Source of the DNA: Microbacterium sp.
GTDB taxonomy: Bacteria; Actinomycetota; Actinomycetes; Actinomycetales; Microbacteriaceae
NCBI RefSeq assembly: GCF_003248605.1
Contig: NZ_QFPF01000001.1
Coordinates: forward strand, 1-64,000
Length of the DNA: 64,000 bases
Direction: 5' to 3'
The translations under genes and the position numbers were made by a program. Of this stretch, positions 56,736 through 64,000 are shown piece by piece. Numbering within the stretch: position 1 is the first letter of the stretch; the number at the start of each line of letters is the position of its first letter. The notes beneath the pieces were generated by a model. It saw nothing but the letters and a program-made list of their open reading frames with translations, was not told where the DNA came from and did no database searches.

Positions 56736-59700
56736 ATGAACCGCATCGGAAAGGGCCTCGGGTCGCTGATCCTGCTCGCCGTGCTCCTGGTCGGTATCCC
56801 CGCCGGGCTCGTGTTCTTCGCCGGCAACCCGCTGCCGTCGTGGGACGAGCTCGTGGCCGGGTTCACGATGCGCGACTACACCGGATCCTTCCTGATCGGG
56901 ACGATCATGCCGATCGTCGCGTGGATCGCGTGGGCGACCTTCGCTGTCGGCTTCCTCGCCGAGCTGCCCGCGCAGCTGCGCGGTGTGCCGCGGCCTCGGA
57001 TCCCCGGCCTCGGCGTCCAGCAGAAGGTCATGGGCGGTCTGCTCGCCGCAGTCATCGCGCTGTTCTCGCCTGCGGCCGCGTTCGCGTCAGAGGTACCCAC
57101 GCAGCCTTCGGTGTCCATGAGCGCCTCCGTCGTCTCGGTCGCGACCACCGAGGCCGCAGCTGAGGAGGCCCCTGTCGTCGAGGCAGGCCCGCAGTACGTG
57201 GTGACGGGCACGGACACACTCGCCCGGATCGCGGAGAGCACGCTGGGCGACCGCAGCCGCGCTGCGGAGATCTCCGCGCTCAACCTCGGCGTGCAGCAGG
57301 CCGATGGGGGAGCGCTGACCGCGTCGGGATGGCTGCAGGAGGGATGGGTGCTCACCCTGCCGGCAGACGCCGTCGTGCCGGCCGCAGCGGATGCCGCGGC
57401 CGCGCCTGCCAGTGCCGAAGCGGAGACGGTCACCGAGATCACCTACGAGCAGCGTGACATCGTCTCCGGCGACACCCTGTGGGACATCGCGGCCGAGGAG
57501 CTCGGCGACGGTGCCCGCTACCCCGAGATCTTCGAGGCCTCGAAGGACATCGCTCAGCCTGGCGGCGGCACCATCACCGACCCGAACTGGATCTACCCCG
57601 GCCAGCAGGTCAACATCCCCGTGGCCACCGTCGTCCCCATCGCTCCGACCGACGACGCGGCGGGCACCACCGGCAGCACTGGCTCGATCGACACGGACGA
57701 GGGCGCTGCCGGCGCCGGCGACGTCGACGCAGACGAGGGTGCGGGTGCCGCGGGTGCTGGCGGCGGCGCTGACGAAGGCGCTGGCGCGTCGGGTGCGGAT
57801 GCCGCGGCCGAGGACGAGGCCACGAGCGGTCTGGGGTTCACCACGGATGCCACCCAGGCGCCCGCCGACGAGGCGCCCGCCGACGAGGCTGCAGCTCCGG
57901 CCGCGGCCGTCGACGTCGACGAGGACGACACGAGCGGCATCGAGGACTACTTCCAGGTCGCCACCATCGGAGGCATCGGCGCCACACTCGCCGCCGGCCT
58001 CCTCACCCTCCTCGGGTGGCGGCGTCTCAAGCAGCGCCGCGACCGCAAGCCCCGCCAGCGGATCGCGATGCCCGACGAGACGGTGTCCTCCGTGGAGCTC
58101 GAGCTGCGCGCCGTGGAGAACCCGCTGGGTGCCGAGGCGGTCGACACAGCCCTGCGCCACCTGGCCGTGTGGGCGCAGGAAACCGGCAGCCGGCTCCCCG
58201 CGCTGTACGCCCTCCGCCTCGATGAGAGCTCGGTCGCCGTCTACCTCGACGAGCCGACCGACCTTCCGGCACCGTTCACCCAGTACGACCCCGAAGACAA
58301 GCTCGCCTGGATGGTCGCGCTGACTGACCTCGAGCCTCTCGACACGGTCCCGTCCGCGCCGTACCCGGCGCTGGTCATGCTCGGCCACGACGACAACAAC
58401 GGGCACATCTTCGTCGACCTCGAGCGGATCGGTGCGCTCAACGTCACCGGCGCCACCGGAGAGCTGCGCCAGGGCGTGCTCACCGCCATCGCGATCGAGC
58501 TCGCCGCGAACACCTGGTCTGAGGACGTCCAGGTCACCCTCGTCGGCGTCGGCGATCGCCTCCCGCTCGCGCTCGGCAGCGGCCGCGTGCGTCACGTCGA
58601 GGACACCGACACGCTGCTGCGCAACCTGCACGGACAGGCCGCGGCGGTCGAAGCTGCTCTCGCTGAGCTTGGCGTCGACGGGCTCGAGCAGGCACGCACT
58701 ACCGGAGCGGATGCGGAGGCCTGGGCGCCGGAGATCATCATCCTCGGCGACAACCCGGACGAAGCCACCCGTGAAGCCATCAGCGAGCTGGTCACCCGGA
58801 TCCCGCGTGTGGGCATCGCAGCTGTCAGCGCCGGCCACCTGACAGGCAGCTGGAACCTGGCACTCACCGAGGACCGCCGAGCCCAGCTCGAGATCCCCGG
58901 CACCGGCGTCGCCATCCCGATCACCCCGCAGCTGGTCGGCACGCGCGAGTACAACGAGATCCTCGCGCTGTTCGACGTCGCCACAGAGGGCGCCGCTACC
59001 GGCGTCGCGCTCGACGACGAACTCGAGCTCGACGAGATCCCCGCCGCCGCAGTCGAAGCCGACGAGGTCGAAGCCGAGCAGCTCCCGCTCGTCGACGAGC
59101 CCGACGTCGAGATCTCCGAGCCCATCGCCGCCGAGACGGAGGCGGAGATCTCCGAGACGGTCGAGGCAGCACCCGCCGCCGTCGACGAGGAGCCGGCGGA
59201 GACCGTCACGGTCAACCTGGTCGACGAGGAGGCCGCGGCCGAGCACGACGAGCCGCTCGCGGCGATCACACCGCTGCACCGTGGGCCGTACCTGCAGCTG
59301 CTCGGACCCGTCGAGGTTCGCGGCGCGCGCGGAGAGGCGCCGGTGAACCCGAACACCGCCGCGCAGTGGCGATCGGCAATCCGCAAGGGGACCGAGCTGG
59401 TCGCGTTCTTGTCGGTGAACCCGAACGCCACCGCCGAGCAGGTACACGCCGTGTTCTGGCCCGGCCAGATCGCCTCGGGCAAGAAGGCCAACGACGACCG
59501 CAACGGGCTGACCTCCAAGACCCGCCGCTGGCTCGGACAGAACGATGACGGTGAGCTCTATGTGCCGCTCGTGACGACGGGGGAGTACCGGCTGCACGAG
59601 GACGTCCGCTCCGACTGGCAGGACTTCCTCGGTCTCATCGGTGACGAGATCTCCGACACCCCCACCGACCGGCTGCTCGCTGCGCTCGAGCTCGTCAAGG

Positions 59701-60059
59701 GACAGCCCATCAGCGGCGTCCCCGACAAGCGCTACGTGTTCGCCGACCGGCTGCGCAACGAGATGATCGCGACCATCGGCGACGTCGCCCATGAGGTAGC
59801 CACCCGCAGCCTGTCCACCGGCAAGGTCCGCCACGCACGCCTCGCCTCCGCGATCGGCCGCATGGTCGACCCCGTCAACGAGGTCTTCTGGCGCGACGGG
59901 CTGCGCGCCGAGCACCAGGCCGGCGACCACGCCGGCGTCGAGCGGCTGATCACCCAGCTCGAGCAGAGCCTTGCCGCCGTCGACGAGGACTACGAGCCCG
60001 AACCCGAGACGCAGAAGCTCATCACGCAGCTGCGCCAGCGGCACGCGATGGCCAGCTGA
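56736..60059 (+). CDS. LysM membrane protein with C-terminal winged-helix/BTAD domain
   Basis: 1107 residues. The N-terminal spans at about 8-32, 48-75 and 95-118 are followed by two LysM repeats (VVTGTDTLARIAESTLGDRS near 154; QRDIVSGDTLWDIAAEELGD near 235, ending IYPGQQVNIP), an Ala/Asp-rich linker, and another span near 408-428 (VATIGGIGATLAAGLLTLLG). The cytoplasmic part ends in an OmpR-like winged helix (GPYLQLLGPVEVRGARGEAP, near 848) and a BTAD-like TPR region. It could sense the wall outside and act inside on DNA or the pilus machine. It sits between the secreted protein and the prepilin peptidase. Confidence 0.82.
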   Translation: MNRIGKGLGSLILLAVLLVGIPAGLVFFAGNPLPSWDELVAGFTMRDYTGSFLIGTIMPIVAWIAWATFAVGFLAELPAQLRGVPRPRIPGLGVQQKVMGGLLAAVIALFSPAAAFASEVPTQPSVSMSASVVSVATTEAAAEEAPVVEAGPQYVVTGTDTLARIAESTLGDRSRAAEISALNLGVQQADGGALTASGWLQEGWVLTLPADAVVPAAADAAAAPASAEAETVTEITYEQRDIVSGDTLWDIAAEELGDGARYPEIFEASKDIAQPGGGTITDPNWIYPGQQVNIPVATVVPIAPTDDAAGTTGSTGSIDTDEGAAGAGDVDADEGAGAAGAGGGADEGAGASGADAAAEDEATSGLGFTTDATQAPADEAPADEAAAPAAAVDVDEDDTSGIEDYFQVATIGGIGATLAAGLLTLLGWRRLKQRRDRKPRQRIAMPDETVSSVELELRAVENPLGAEAVDTALRHLAVWAQETGSRLPALYALRLDESSVAVYLDEPTDLPAPFTQYDPEDKLAWMVALTDLEPLDTVPSAPYPALVMLGHDDNNGHIFVDLERIGALNVTGATGELRQGVLTAIAIELAANTWSEDVQVTLVGVGDRLPLALGSGRVRHVEDTDTLLRNLHGQAAAVEAALAELGVDGLEQARTTGADAEAWAPEIIILGDNPDEATREAISELVTRIPRVGIAAVSAGHLTGSWNLALTEDRRAQLEIPGTGVAIPITPQLVGTREYNEILALFDVATEGAATGVALDDELELDEIPAAAVEADEVEAEQLPLVDEPDVEISEPIAAETEAEISETVEAAPAAVDEEPAETVTVNLVDEEAAAEHDEPLAAITPLHRGPYLQLLGPVEVRGARGEAPVNPNTAAQWRSAIRKGTELVAFLSVNPNATAEQVHAVFWPGQIASGKKANDDRNGLTSKTRRWLGQNDDGELYVPLVTTGEYRLHEDVRSDWQDFLGLIGDEISDTPTDRLLAALELVKGQPISGVPDKRYVFADRLRNEMIATIGDVAHEVATRSLSTGKVRHARLASAIGRMVDPVNEVFWRDGLRAEHQAGDHAGVERLITQLEQSLAAVDEDYEPEPETQKLITQLRQRHAMAS

Positions 60060-60061
60060 TC

Positions 60062-60664
60062 ATGACCACGACCCGCGAGGCTCCCCAGAGCGTGCGTGCG
60101 CGACGATACCCGGCGTTGCGGTACCCGCTCGCAGCTCTGGGGGGCTTCGCGCTCTCAGCGGCCCTCACAGCGCCTCTGAGCCCCGATCTGCGCCTCACGG
60201 TGGGCGGTTGGGCCATGATCGCCGTCTACGCCGCCTATGGGGCGTTCCTGACGCGCACAGACCTGCAGGAGCGTCGCCTGCCGGACACGCTCACCCTCAC
60301 CCTCGCCGCGGTCCTCACCGGCGCCGTCCTAGCCCTTGCTCTCACCGCCGGCGCCGGCGCCGAAGCGATCGCCGCGATCAGCGGCGCGATCGGGCTCGCC
60401 ATTCTGCTGGCCGCGATCGGACTGGCCGGGCAGGTCGGGTTCGGGGACGTCAAGCTCGCCCTCAGCGTCGGACTGCTCACCGGCTGGCACACCTGGTACC
60501 TCCCGTTCGTAGCGATCGCGCTCGCCTACGTTCTCGCGTTCCCGCACGCGGTCATCGCGGCAGTGCGCCGCAGCCGCGGCCACCAGAGCACGGATCTCCC
60601 GTTCGGCCCCTACATGGTCGCCGCCGGTGCGATCGTGGCGATCGCTGCGGCGATCGCCAGCTGA
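60062..60664 (+). CDS. A24 prepilin peptidase
   Basis: 200 residues, mostly membrane spans. The two catalytic Asp are D67 (RTDLQERRLP) and D129 in the GFGDVKL signature. There is no N-terminal methyltransferase domain, as in TadV/CpaA. It cleaves the Flp and TadE-like prepilins. ATG 60062 is two bases after the LysM gene stop. It is the last gene of the Tad locus. Confidence 0.9.
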   Translation: MTTTREAPQSVRARRYPALRYPLAALGGFALSAALTAPLSPDLRLTVGGWAMIAVYAAYGAFLTRTDLQERRLPDTLTLTLAAVLTGAVLALALTAGAGAEAIAAISGAIGLAILLAAIGLAGQVGFGDVKLALSVGLLTGWHTWYLPFVAIALAYVLAFPHAVIAAVRRSRGHQSTDLPFGPYMVAAGAIVAIAAAIAS

Positions 60665-60714
60665 GGGGGGCACCGTCGTCGCCTCGAAGAGGCCCTGTCT
60701 ACGGTGGTGATGTG

Positions 60715-61398
60715 ATGAGCGACCTGGTGCCCGACGACTACGCCTCGACGCTCGAGGAACTCAAGCAGCGTGTGCACGCCGCACGACTGCGGGTACAGCG
60801 CAGAGCCAACAACGAGCTGCTGCAGCTGTGGTGGCATCTTGGGCAGACGATCCGTGCCCGACGATCTCAGGAGGCCTGGGGCACCAACGTCCTGGATCGG
60901 CTCGCGAAGGATCTCCGCGCCGAGTTCCCCTCGATGAAGGGGTTCTCGCCGGCGAACTTGCGGTACATGCGCCGCTTCGCGGAGGCGTGGCCGGACCTCG
61001 ATTCAATTCGCCAACGACCCGTTGGCGAATTGCCGTGGGGACACGTGATCGAGCTGCTCGACAAGCTCGACGACCAGGAGTTGCGCGATTGGTACGCCGG
61101 AAAAGATGCGCACCACGGATGGTCGCGGCCTGTGCTCGCCCACCAGATCACGACTCGGCTGCATGAGCGGGAGGCGGCAGCACCTACGAACTTCGCCGGC
61201 GCGCTCGAACGACTCGACTCTGACCAGGCGCAGGAGATCACGAAGGATCCCTACGCGCTGCAGTTCCTCGCCGTCGACGGGGATGCATCGGAACGCGAGC
61301 TCGAGCAGCGCATGGTCGACCGGATCCTGCAGACCATGCAGGAGCTCGGGCCCGGAGACTGGCATGTTGCGGAGTTGAAACTCGCGCTATTGCCGTAG
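60715..61398 (+). CDS. DUF1016 (YhcG-like) protein lacking the nuclease domain
   Basis: 227 residues matching the N-terminal helical domain of YhcG/DUF1016 proteins (RRANNELLQLWWHLGQTIRA, FSPANLRYMRRFAEAWPDLD, GELPWGHVIELLDKLDDQEL, DPYALQFLAVDGDASERELE). Full-length members are about 340-380 residues and end in a PD-(D/E)XK nuclease; here the protein stops after LGPGDWHVAELKLALLP. It looks truncated and may have lost nuclease activity. Inside the gene is a perfect 13-bp inverted repeat at 61004-61032. Confidence 0.75.
   Translation: MSDLVPDDYASTLEELKQRVHAARLRVQRRANNELLQLWWHLGQTIRARRSQEAWGTNVLDRLAKDLRAEFPSMKGFSPANLRYMRRFAEAWPDLDSIRQRPVGELPWGHVIELLDKLDDQELRDWYAGKDAHHGWSRPVLAHQITTRLHEREAAAPTNFAGALERLDSDQAQEITKDPYALQFLAVDGDASERELEQRMVDRILQTMQELGPGDWHVAELKLALLP
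61004..61032. repeat. Perfect inverted repeat inside the DUF1016 gene
   Basis: CAATTCGCCAACG (61004-61016) and its complement at 61020-61032, with a 3-base loop. It encodes part of SIRQRPVGELP. Strong hairpin potential in a coding region. Confidence 0.6.
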
Positions 61399-61490
61399 TC
61401 GGAGGTGCGTGAGCGACCCGAAGTCAGCCCCTCGTCCATCGGGTTGCCGGGGTGTGAGATCCTGGCAGGTTGCTCTCGAGGGAGGTTGCC

Positions 61491-61823
61491 ATGACGGAGG
61501 AGTCGACGGTTCTGGTGGAGTTTCTGCTGGCCCGGATCGAGGAGGATGAGCGGATCGCGGGTCATGTTGCGTCGGTGTCGCCGACGGCCGATTCCGGGTT
61601 CTGCGTGTGGGCGACGCAGTTCGCGTTCGACTCGGAGCGGATGATCATCGCGATCGACTATCAGCGCGTGTTCGCCGAGTGCGCCGGGAAGCGCCGGATC
61701 ATCGACGCGTTCCGTGTCGCTGGGCCCTCAACGACGACAGCCGAGACCTTGGAGAGGGTGCTGCGGGAGCTCGCGTCCGCGCATGCCGACCACCACGACT
61801 ACCAGGACGGCTGGCGAACCTAG
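61491..61823 (+). CDS. DUF6221 family protein
   Basis: 110 residues: TVLVEFLLARIEEDERIAGH at the N-terminus, YQRVFAECAGKRRIIDAFRV in the middle, and the tail ASAHADHHDYQDGWRT. These are the conserved blocks of the small actinobacterial DUF6221 family (function unknown). ATG 61491 has GGGAGG upstream. It converges on the aquaporin gene over a hairpin. Confidence 0.78.
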   Translation: MTEESTVLVEFLLARIEEDERIAGHVASVSPTADSGFCVWATQFAFDSERMIIAIDYQRVFAECAGKRRIIDAFRVAGPSTTTAETLERVLRELASAHADHHDYQDGWRT

Positions 61824-61836
61824 CGTGAGAGAACGC

Positions 61837-62547
61837 TCAGTCGGTCAACGGGTCGTTGACCGACTGCCGCGACCGCGGGAACAGGACCAGGGTGAGGGCA
61901 ATCGCGGCGCCGGCGCCGAGGAGCTGGGCGGCGAGGAACGGGAGCACTGAGGCGGGTGCGATGCCGGCGAAGGTGTCGGTGAAGACGCGGCCGATGGTGA
62001 CGGCGGGGTTGGCGAACGAGGTGGAGCTGGTGAACCAGTAGGCGGCGCCGATGTAGGCGCCGACGGCGGCGGCGATCACGGGTGCGGGCCGGCCGGTGCG
62101 GGCGAGCCCCATGATGAGCAGCACCAGGCCTGCGGTAGCGACGATCTCGGCGAGGAACGTGGCCGGGGTGGCGCGGTCCGTGGTGGAGATCGCGGTCGGG
62201 GTGGCGAACATCGCGTTGGCGAGCACGGCGCCGGCGATCCCGCCGAGGATCTGCGCGGGCAGATAGACCGCGAGGTGTCGTGGCGGCAGGCCGCTGCCGG
62301 TGCGGCGGTGGAGGACAGTGTCGGCGAGGGAGACGACGGGGTTGAAGTGCGCGCCGGAGACCGGGGCGAGCAGCAGGATGAGGACGCCGAGGCCGAGCGC
62401 GGTGGCAATCGAGTTCTCCAGCAGCTGCAGGCCGGTGTCGGTGGAGAGCCGTTGCGCGGCGATCCCGGAGCCAACCACGACGGTCACCAGCAGTCCGGTG
62501 CCGAGGAACTCTGCGAGGGCGCGCCGCCAGAGCGGATGTCCCGTCAC
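61837..62547 (-). CDS. MIP-family aquaporin, likely arsenite channel
   Basis: 236 residues, six spans and two re-entrant loops. The boxes are N69-P-V and N180-P-A. The conserved Arg after the second NPA, part of the selectivity filter, is replaced by Val (NPAVTIG), as in AqpS-like arsenite channels. It is coupled to arsC (ATG overlaps its TGA). It would let arsenite made by ArsC leave the cell down its gradient. No ArsB or Acr3 is in the window. Confidence 0.85.
   Translation of the reverse strand: MTGHPLWRRALAEFLGTGLLVTVVVGSGIAAQRLSTDTGLQLLENSIATALGLGVLILLLAPVSGAHFNPVVSLADTVLHRRTGSGLPPRHLAVYLPAQILGGIAGAVLANAMFATPTAISTTDRATPATFLAEIVATAGLVLLIMGLARTGRPAPVIAAAVGAYIGAAYWFTSSTSFANPAVTIGRVFTDTFAGIAPASVLPFLAAQLLGAGAAIALTLVLFPRSRQSVNDPLTD
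61838..61866. terminator. Bidirectional hairpin between converging genes
   Basis: Perfect 13-bp inverted repeat CAGTCGGTCAACG (61838-61850) with 61854-61866 and a 3-base loop. It overlaps the last codons of the aquaporin gene, just after the DUF6221 stop. Confidence 0.75.
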
Positions 62548-63206
62548 GACCGGGTTGCCGTGAGACCGGGCGTGAGCTCGGTGAGCAGCTGCTCGACGTG
62601 CTGCTGGATCTCATCGCGGACCGCGCGGATGCCGTCCAGATCGAGCTCGGCAGGGTCATCCAGCTGCCAGTCCAGGTAGCGCTTGCCCGGATAGAGCGGG
62701 CAGGCATCCCCGCAGCCCATCGTCACCACCGCGTCCGCGGCGCGCACGACGTCGTCGGTGAGCGGCTTGGGGAACTCCTCGCTCACGTCGATCCCCGCCT
62801 CCTGAAGCACCGTAACGACGCCGGGGAGGAGGCCGGCGGCGGGCTGGGAGCCGGCCGAGCGGACGTGGACGCGCTCTCCGCCAAGGTGGCGGGTGATGGC
62901 GGCGGCCATCTGGGACCGGCCGGAGTTCTGGACGCAGACGTAGAGGATCTCCGGGGCCGGCTTCGCGATCAGCCCGCGCGACTGCGCGAGGGCGACGAGC
63001 CGGTCGCGGGCGAACTTCTCCGCAACGGTGGGCAGGTGGGTGGAGACGTTCGCGGTGCGTGCCAGGGCGGTGTAGGACTCGAACACGACCCGTTCGACGG
63101 TCTCCTCGCTGACCATCCCGGCGAACTGCTGCGCGAGGCGCTCGGCGGCGCGGTGCAGCACCGAGGCCGGGGAGAGCAGCCCGTACTGGCCGCGCTGCGG
63201 GTTCAT
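62544..63206 (-). CDS. arsC: Arsenate reductase ArsC with N-terminal three-helix domain
   Basis: 220 residues. About 80 N-terminal residues form the helical dimerisation domain found in actinobacterial ArsC (AERLAQQFAGMVSEETVERV, THLPTVAEKFARDRLVALAQ). The LMW-phosphatase-like domain follows with the P-loop C91-V-Q-N-S-G-R97 and MGCGDACPLYPGKRYLDWQL. It reduces arsenate, probably with mycothiol/mycoredoxin. The ATG overlaps the stop of the second arsC, and its stop overlaps the aquaporin start. Confidence 0.88.
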   Translation of the reverse strand: MNPQRGQYGLLSPASVLHRAAERLAQQFAGMVSEETVERVVFESYTALARTANVSTHLPTVAEKFARDRLVALAQSRGLIAKPAPEILYVCVQNSGRSQMAAAITRHLGGERVHVRSAGSQPAAGLLPGVVTVLQEAGIDVSEEFPKPLTDDVVRAADAVVTMGCGDACPLYPGKRYLDWQLDDPAELDLDGIRAVRDEIQQHVEQLLTELTPGLTATRS

Positions 63207-63619
63207 GCCGCCCTCCCCGCGGGGAGCAGATCGGCGATCAGCGACTCGACGCGGCCGCGGATCTCGTCCCGGATGGGGCGGACGGCGTCGATGCCTTGAC
63301 CGGCGGGGTCGTCTAGCTGCCAGTCCTCGTAGCGTTTGCCGGGGAAGATCGGGCAGGCGTCGCCGCAGCCCATCGTGATCACCACGTCCGATTCGCGGAC
63401 GGCGTCGACGGTGAGCAGTTTCGGGGTGCCCCCGGCGATGTCGATGCCCTCCTCGGCCATCGCCTCGACGGCGATCGGGTTGATCCGGTCCTTCGGCTCG
63501 GACCCGGCAGAGAGCACCTCGATTCGGTCGCCGGCGAGGTGCTGCAGGTAGCCGGCGGCCATCTGCGACCGGCCGGCGTTGTGGACGCAGACGAATAGGA
63601 CGGTGGGCTTCTCACTCAT
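63203..63619 (-). CDS. arsC: Arsenate reductase ArsC, single-domain
   Basis: 138 residues, LMW-phosphatase fold. P-loop is C11-V-H-N-A-G-R17 (TVLFVCVHNAGRSQMAAGYL); the downstream block is TMGCGDACPIFPGKRYEDWQ. The start ATG at 63619 is preferred to one at 63652, which would run through the inverted repeat 63631-63650. Coupled to the arsC-aquaporin pair by an overlapping stop. Confidence 0.9.
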   Translation of the reverse strand: MSEKPTVLFVCVHNAGRSQMAAGYLQHLAGDRIEVLSAGSEPKDRINPIAVEAMAEEGIDIAGGTPKLLTVDAVRESDVVITMGCGDACPIFPGKRYEDWQLDDPAGQGIDAVRPIRDEIRGRVESLIADLLPAGRAA

Positions 63620-63630
63620 GACGGGATCTC

Positions 63631-63650
63631 GCTTTCTCTCATCAGAAAGC
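63631..63650. promoter_or_regulatory. Inverted repeat upstream of arsC
   Basis: GCTTTCT (63631-63637) and AGAAAGC (63644-63650), with a 6-base centre, 11 bases before the arsC start. It could be an ArsR operator or a terminator of the third arsC gene, whose stop is at 63670. Confidence 0.45.
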
Positions 63651-63669
63651 ATAGACCACCATCTATCGG

Positions 63670-64000
63670 TTAGGTGACGGGCCTACCGATCAGGTCGGCG
63701 AGGAGGGTGCGGACTCGGCTGTCGATGTCGTCGCGGATCTCCCGAATCATGCTCAGGGGTTTGCCGACGGGGTCGGCGAGGTCCCAGTCCAGGTAGCGGC
63801 GGCCGGGATAGACCGGGCAGGCGTCCCCGCAGCCCATCGTGACCACGACGTCCGCCGCCTTCACGGCCTCGTCGGTGAGCGGTTTGGGAAACTCTCCGCC
63901 CAAGGTGACGCCGATCTCATCCAGCGCGGTCACGATCGCCGTGCGGACCTCGGCCGCGGGCGCGGATCCGGCGGTCCGGACGATCACCTGGTCACCGGCG
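63670..64000 (-). CDS. arsC: Third ArsC-like protein, C-terminal part (partial)
   Basis: The frame is open to the window edge. The visible 109 residues (AGDQVIVRTAGSAPAAEVRT, PKPLTDEAVKAADVVVTMGC, GDACPVYPGRRYLDWDLADP) match the C-terminal part of the ArsC with the N-terminal domain. The P-loop lies beyond the edge, so activity cannot be judged. It is a paralogue of 62544-63206 rather than of 63203-63619. Confidence 0.85.
   Translation of the reverse strand, partial: AGDQVIVRTAGSAPAAEVRTAIVTALDEIGVTLGGEFPKPLTDEAVKAADVVVTMGCGDACPVYPGRRYLDWDLADPVGKPLSMIREIRDDIDSRVRTLLADLIGRPVT

Noticed and set aside
57087-60044. A 985-codon open frame antisense to the LysM/BTAD gene
   Set aside because: It is a shadow of a high-GC gene: the protein is Arg/Gly/Val-rich without domains, while the plus strand encodes LysM and winged-helix motifs.
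1-64000. tRNA, rRNA or phage-type attachment sites
   Set aside because: No cloverleaf-like sequence with a GTTCGA-type arm or rRNA segment was recognised by eye. No integrase gene is present to pair with an att site.

Overview
The window is high-GC actinobacterial DNA. Codon use, mycothiol-type ArsC proteins and gene families fit a Microbacteriaceae member such as Microbacterium; this is an inference from gene content only. ParA/RHH partition genes, a Gram-positive type IV secretion (T4SS) locus, a Tad/Flp pilus locus, a Tn7-like transposon and arsenic genes lie on one contig. No rRNA, tRNA or integrase is visible. A large conjugative plasmid is the simplest reading, although an integrated element is not excluded.

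Region 1 (1-18320) is sugar catabolism, with three adjacent carbohydrate loci. Each has CUT1-type ABC permeases and lipoprotein binding proteins, a LacI-family regulator and glycoside hydrolases: a GH32/GH43-like propeller enzyme, two GH32 beta-fructosidases and a GH172 (DUF2961) enzyme. A PfkB sugar kinase and an ABM-type monooxygenase accompany them. The content points to uptake and hydrolysis of fructose-containing oligosaccharides. No ABC ATPase is present, so a shared MsiK/MalK-type ATPase must be encoded elsewhere.

Region 2 (18326-27345) starts with a broken DUF1254/DUF1214 gene, followed by small ORFs and a leftward TnsA-orf-TnsB-TnsC-TniQ operon. The TniQ protein is unusually large and carries C-terminal helix-turn-helix modules.

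Region 3 (27311-33810) holds a small winged-helix protein converging on a 1217-residue YobI/KAP-like membrane NTPase. Near-identical palindromic sites lie on both sides of this pair. A DUF3560 operon and a glutaredoxin-like gene follow.

Region 4 (33860-46500) is the T4SS: an FtsK/TcpA-like ATPase, a centromere-binding-like protein, an M23 wall hydrolase, a VirB6/TrbL-like channel, VirB4, PrgI/TcpE-like, pilin-like and TcpC-like proteins, and a divergent sigma-like HTH gene with a structured leader.

Region 5 (46495-60664) has a repeat-rich putative centromere, parA and an RHH gene. These are followed by a complete actinobacterial Tad locus: SAF/CpaB, CpaE-like, CpaF, TadB, TadC, Flp, two TadE-like, TadG-like, a lipoprotein, a secreted protein, a LysM plus winged-helix/BTAD membrane protein, and a prepilin peptidase.

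Region 6 (60715-64000) has a DUF1016 protein lacking its nuclease half, a DUF6221 protein, and an arsenic cluster of an aquaporin with three arsenate reductases.

The most notable regulatory observation is a bipartite motif, TGTCCGCGAAGG-N11-GGCCTATAC, found three times. Each copy lies 45-54 bases upstream of a start codon: the FtsK/TcpA-like gene, the first gene of the T4SS operon, and the Flp pilin. It suggests that the secretion channel and the Tad pilus are co-regulated.
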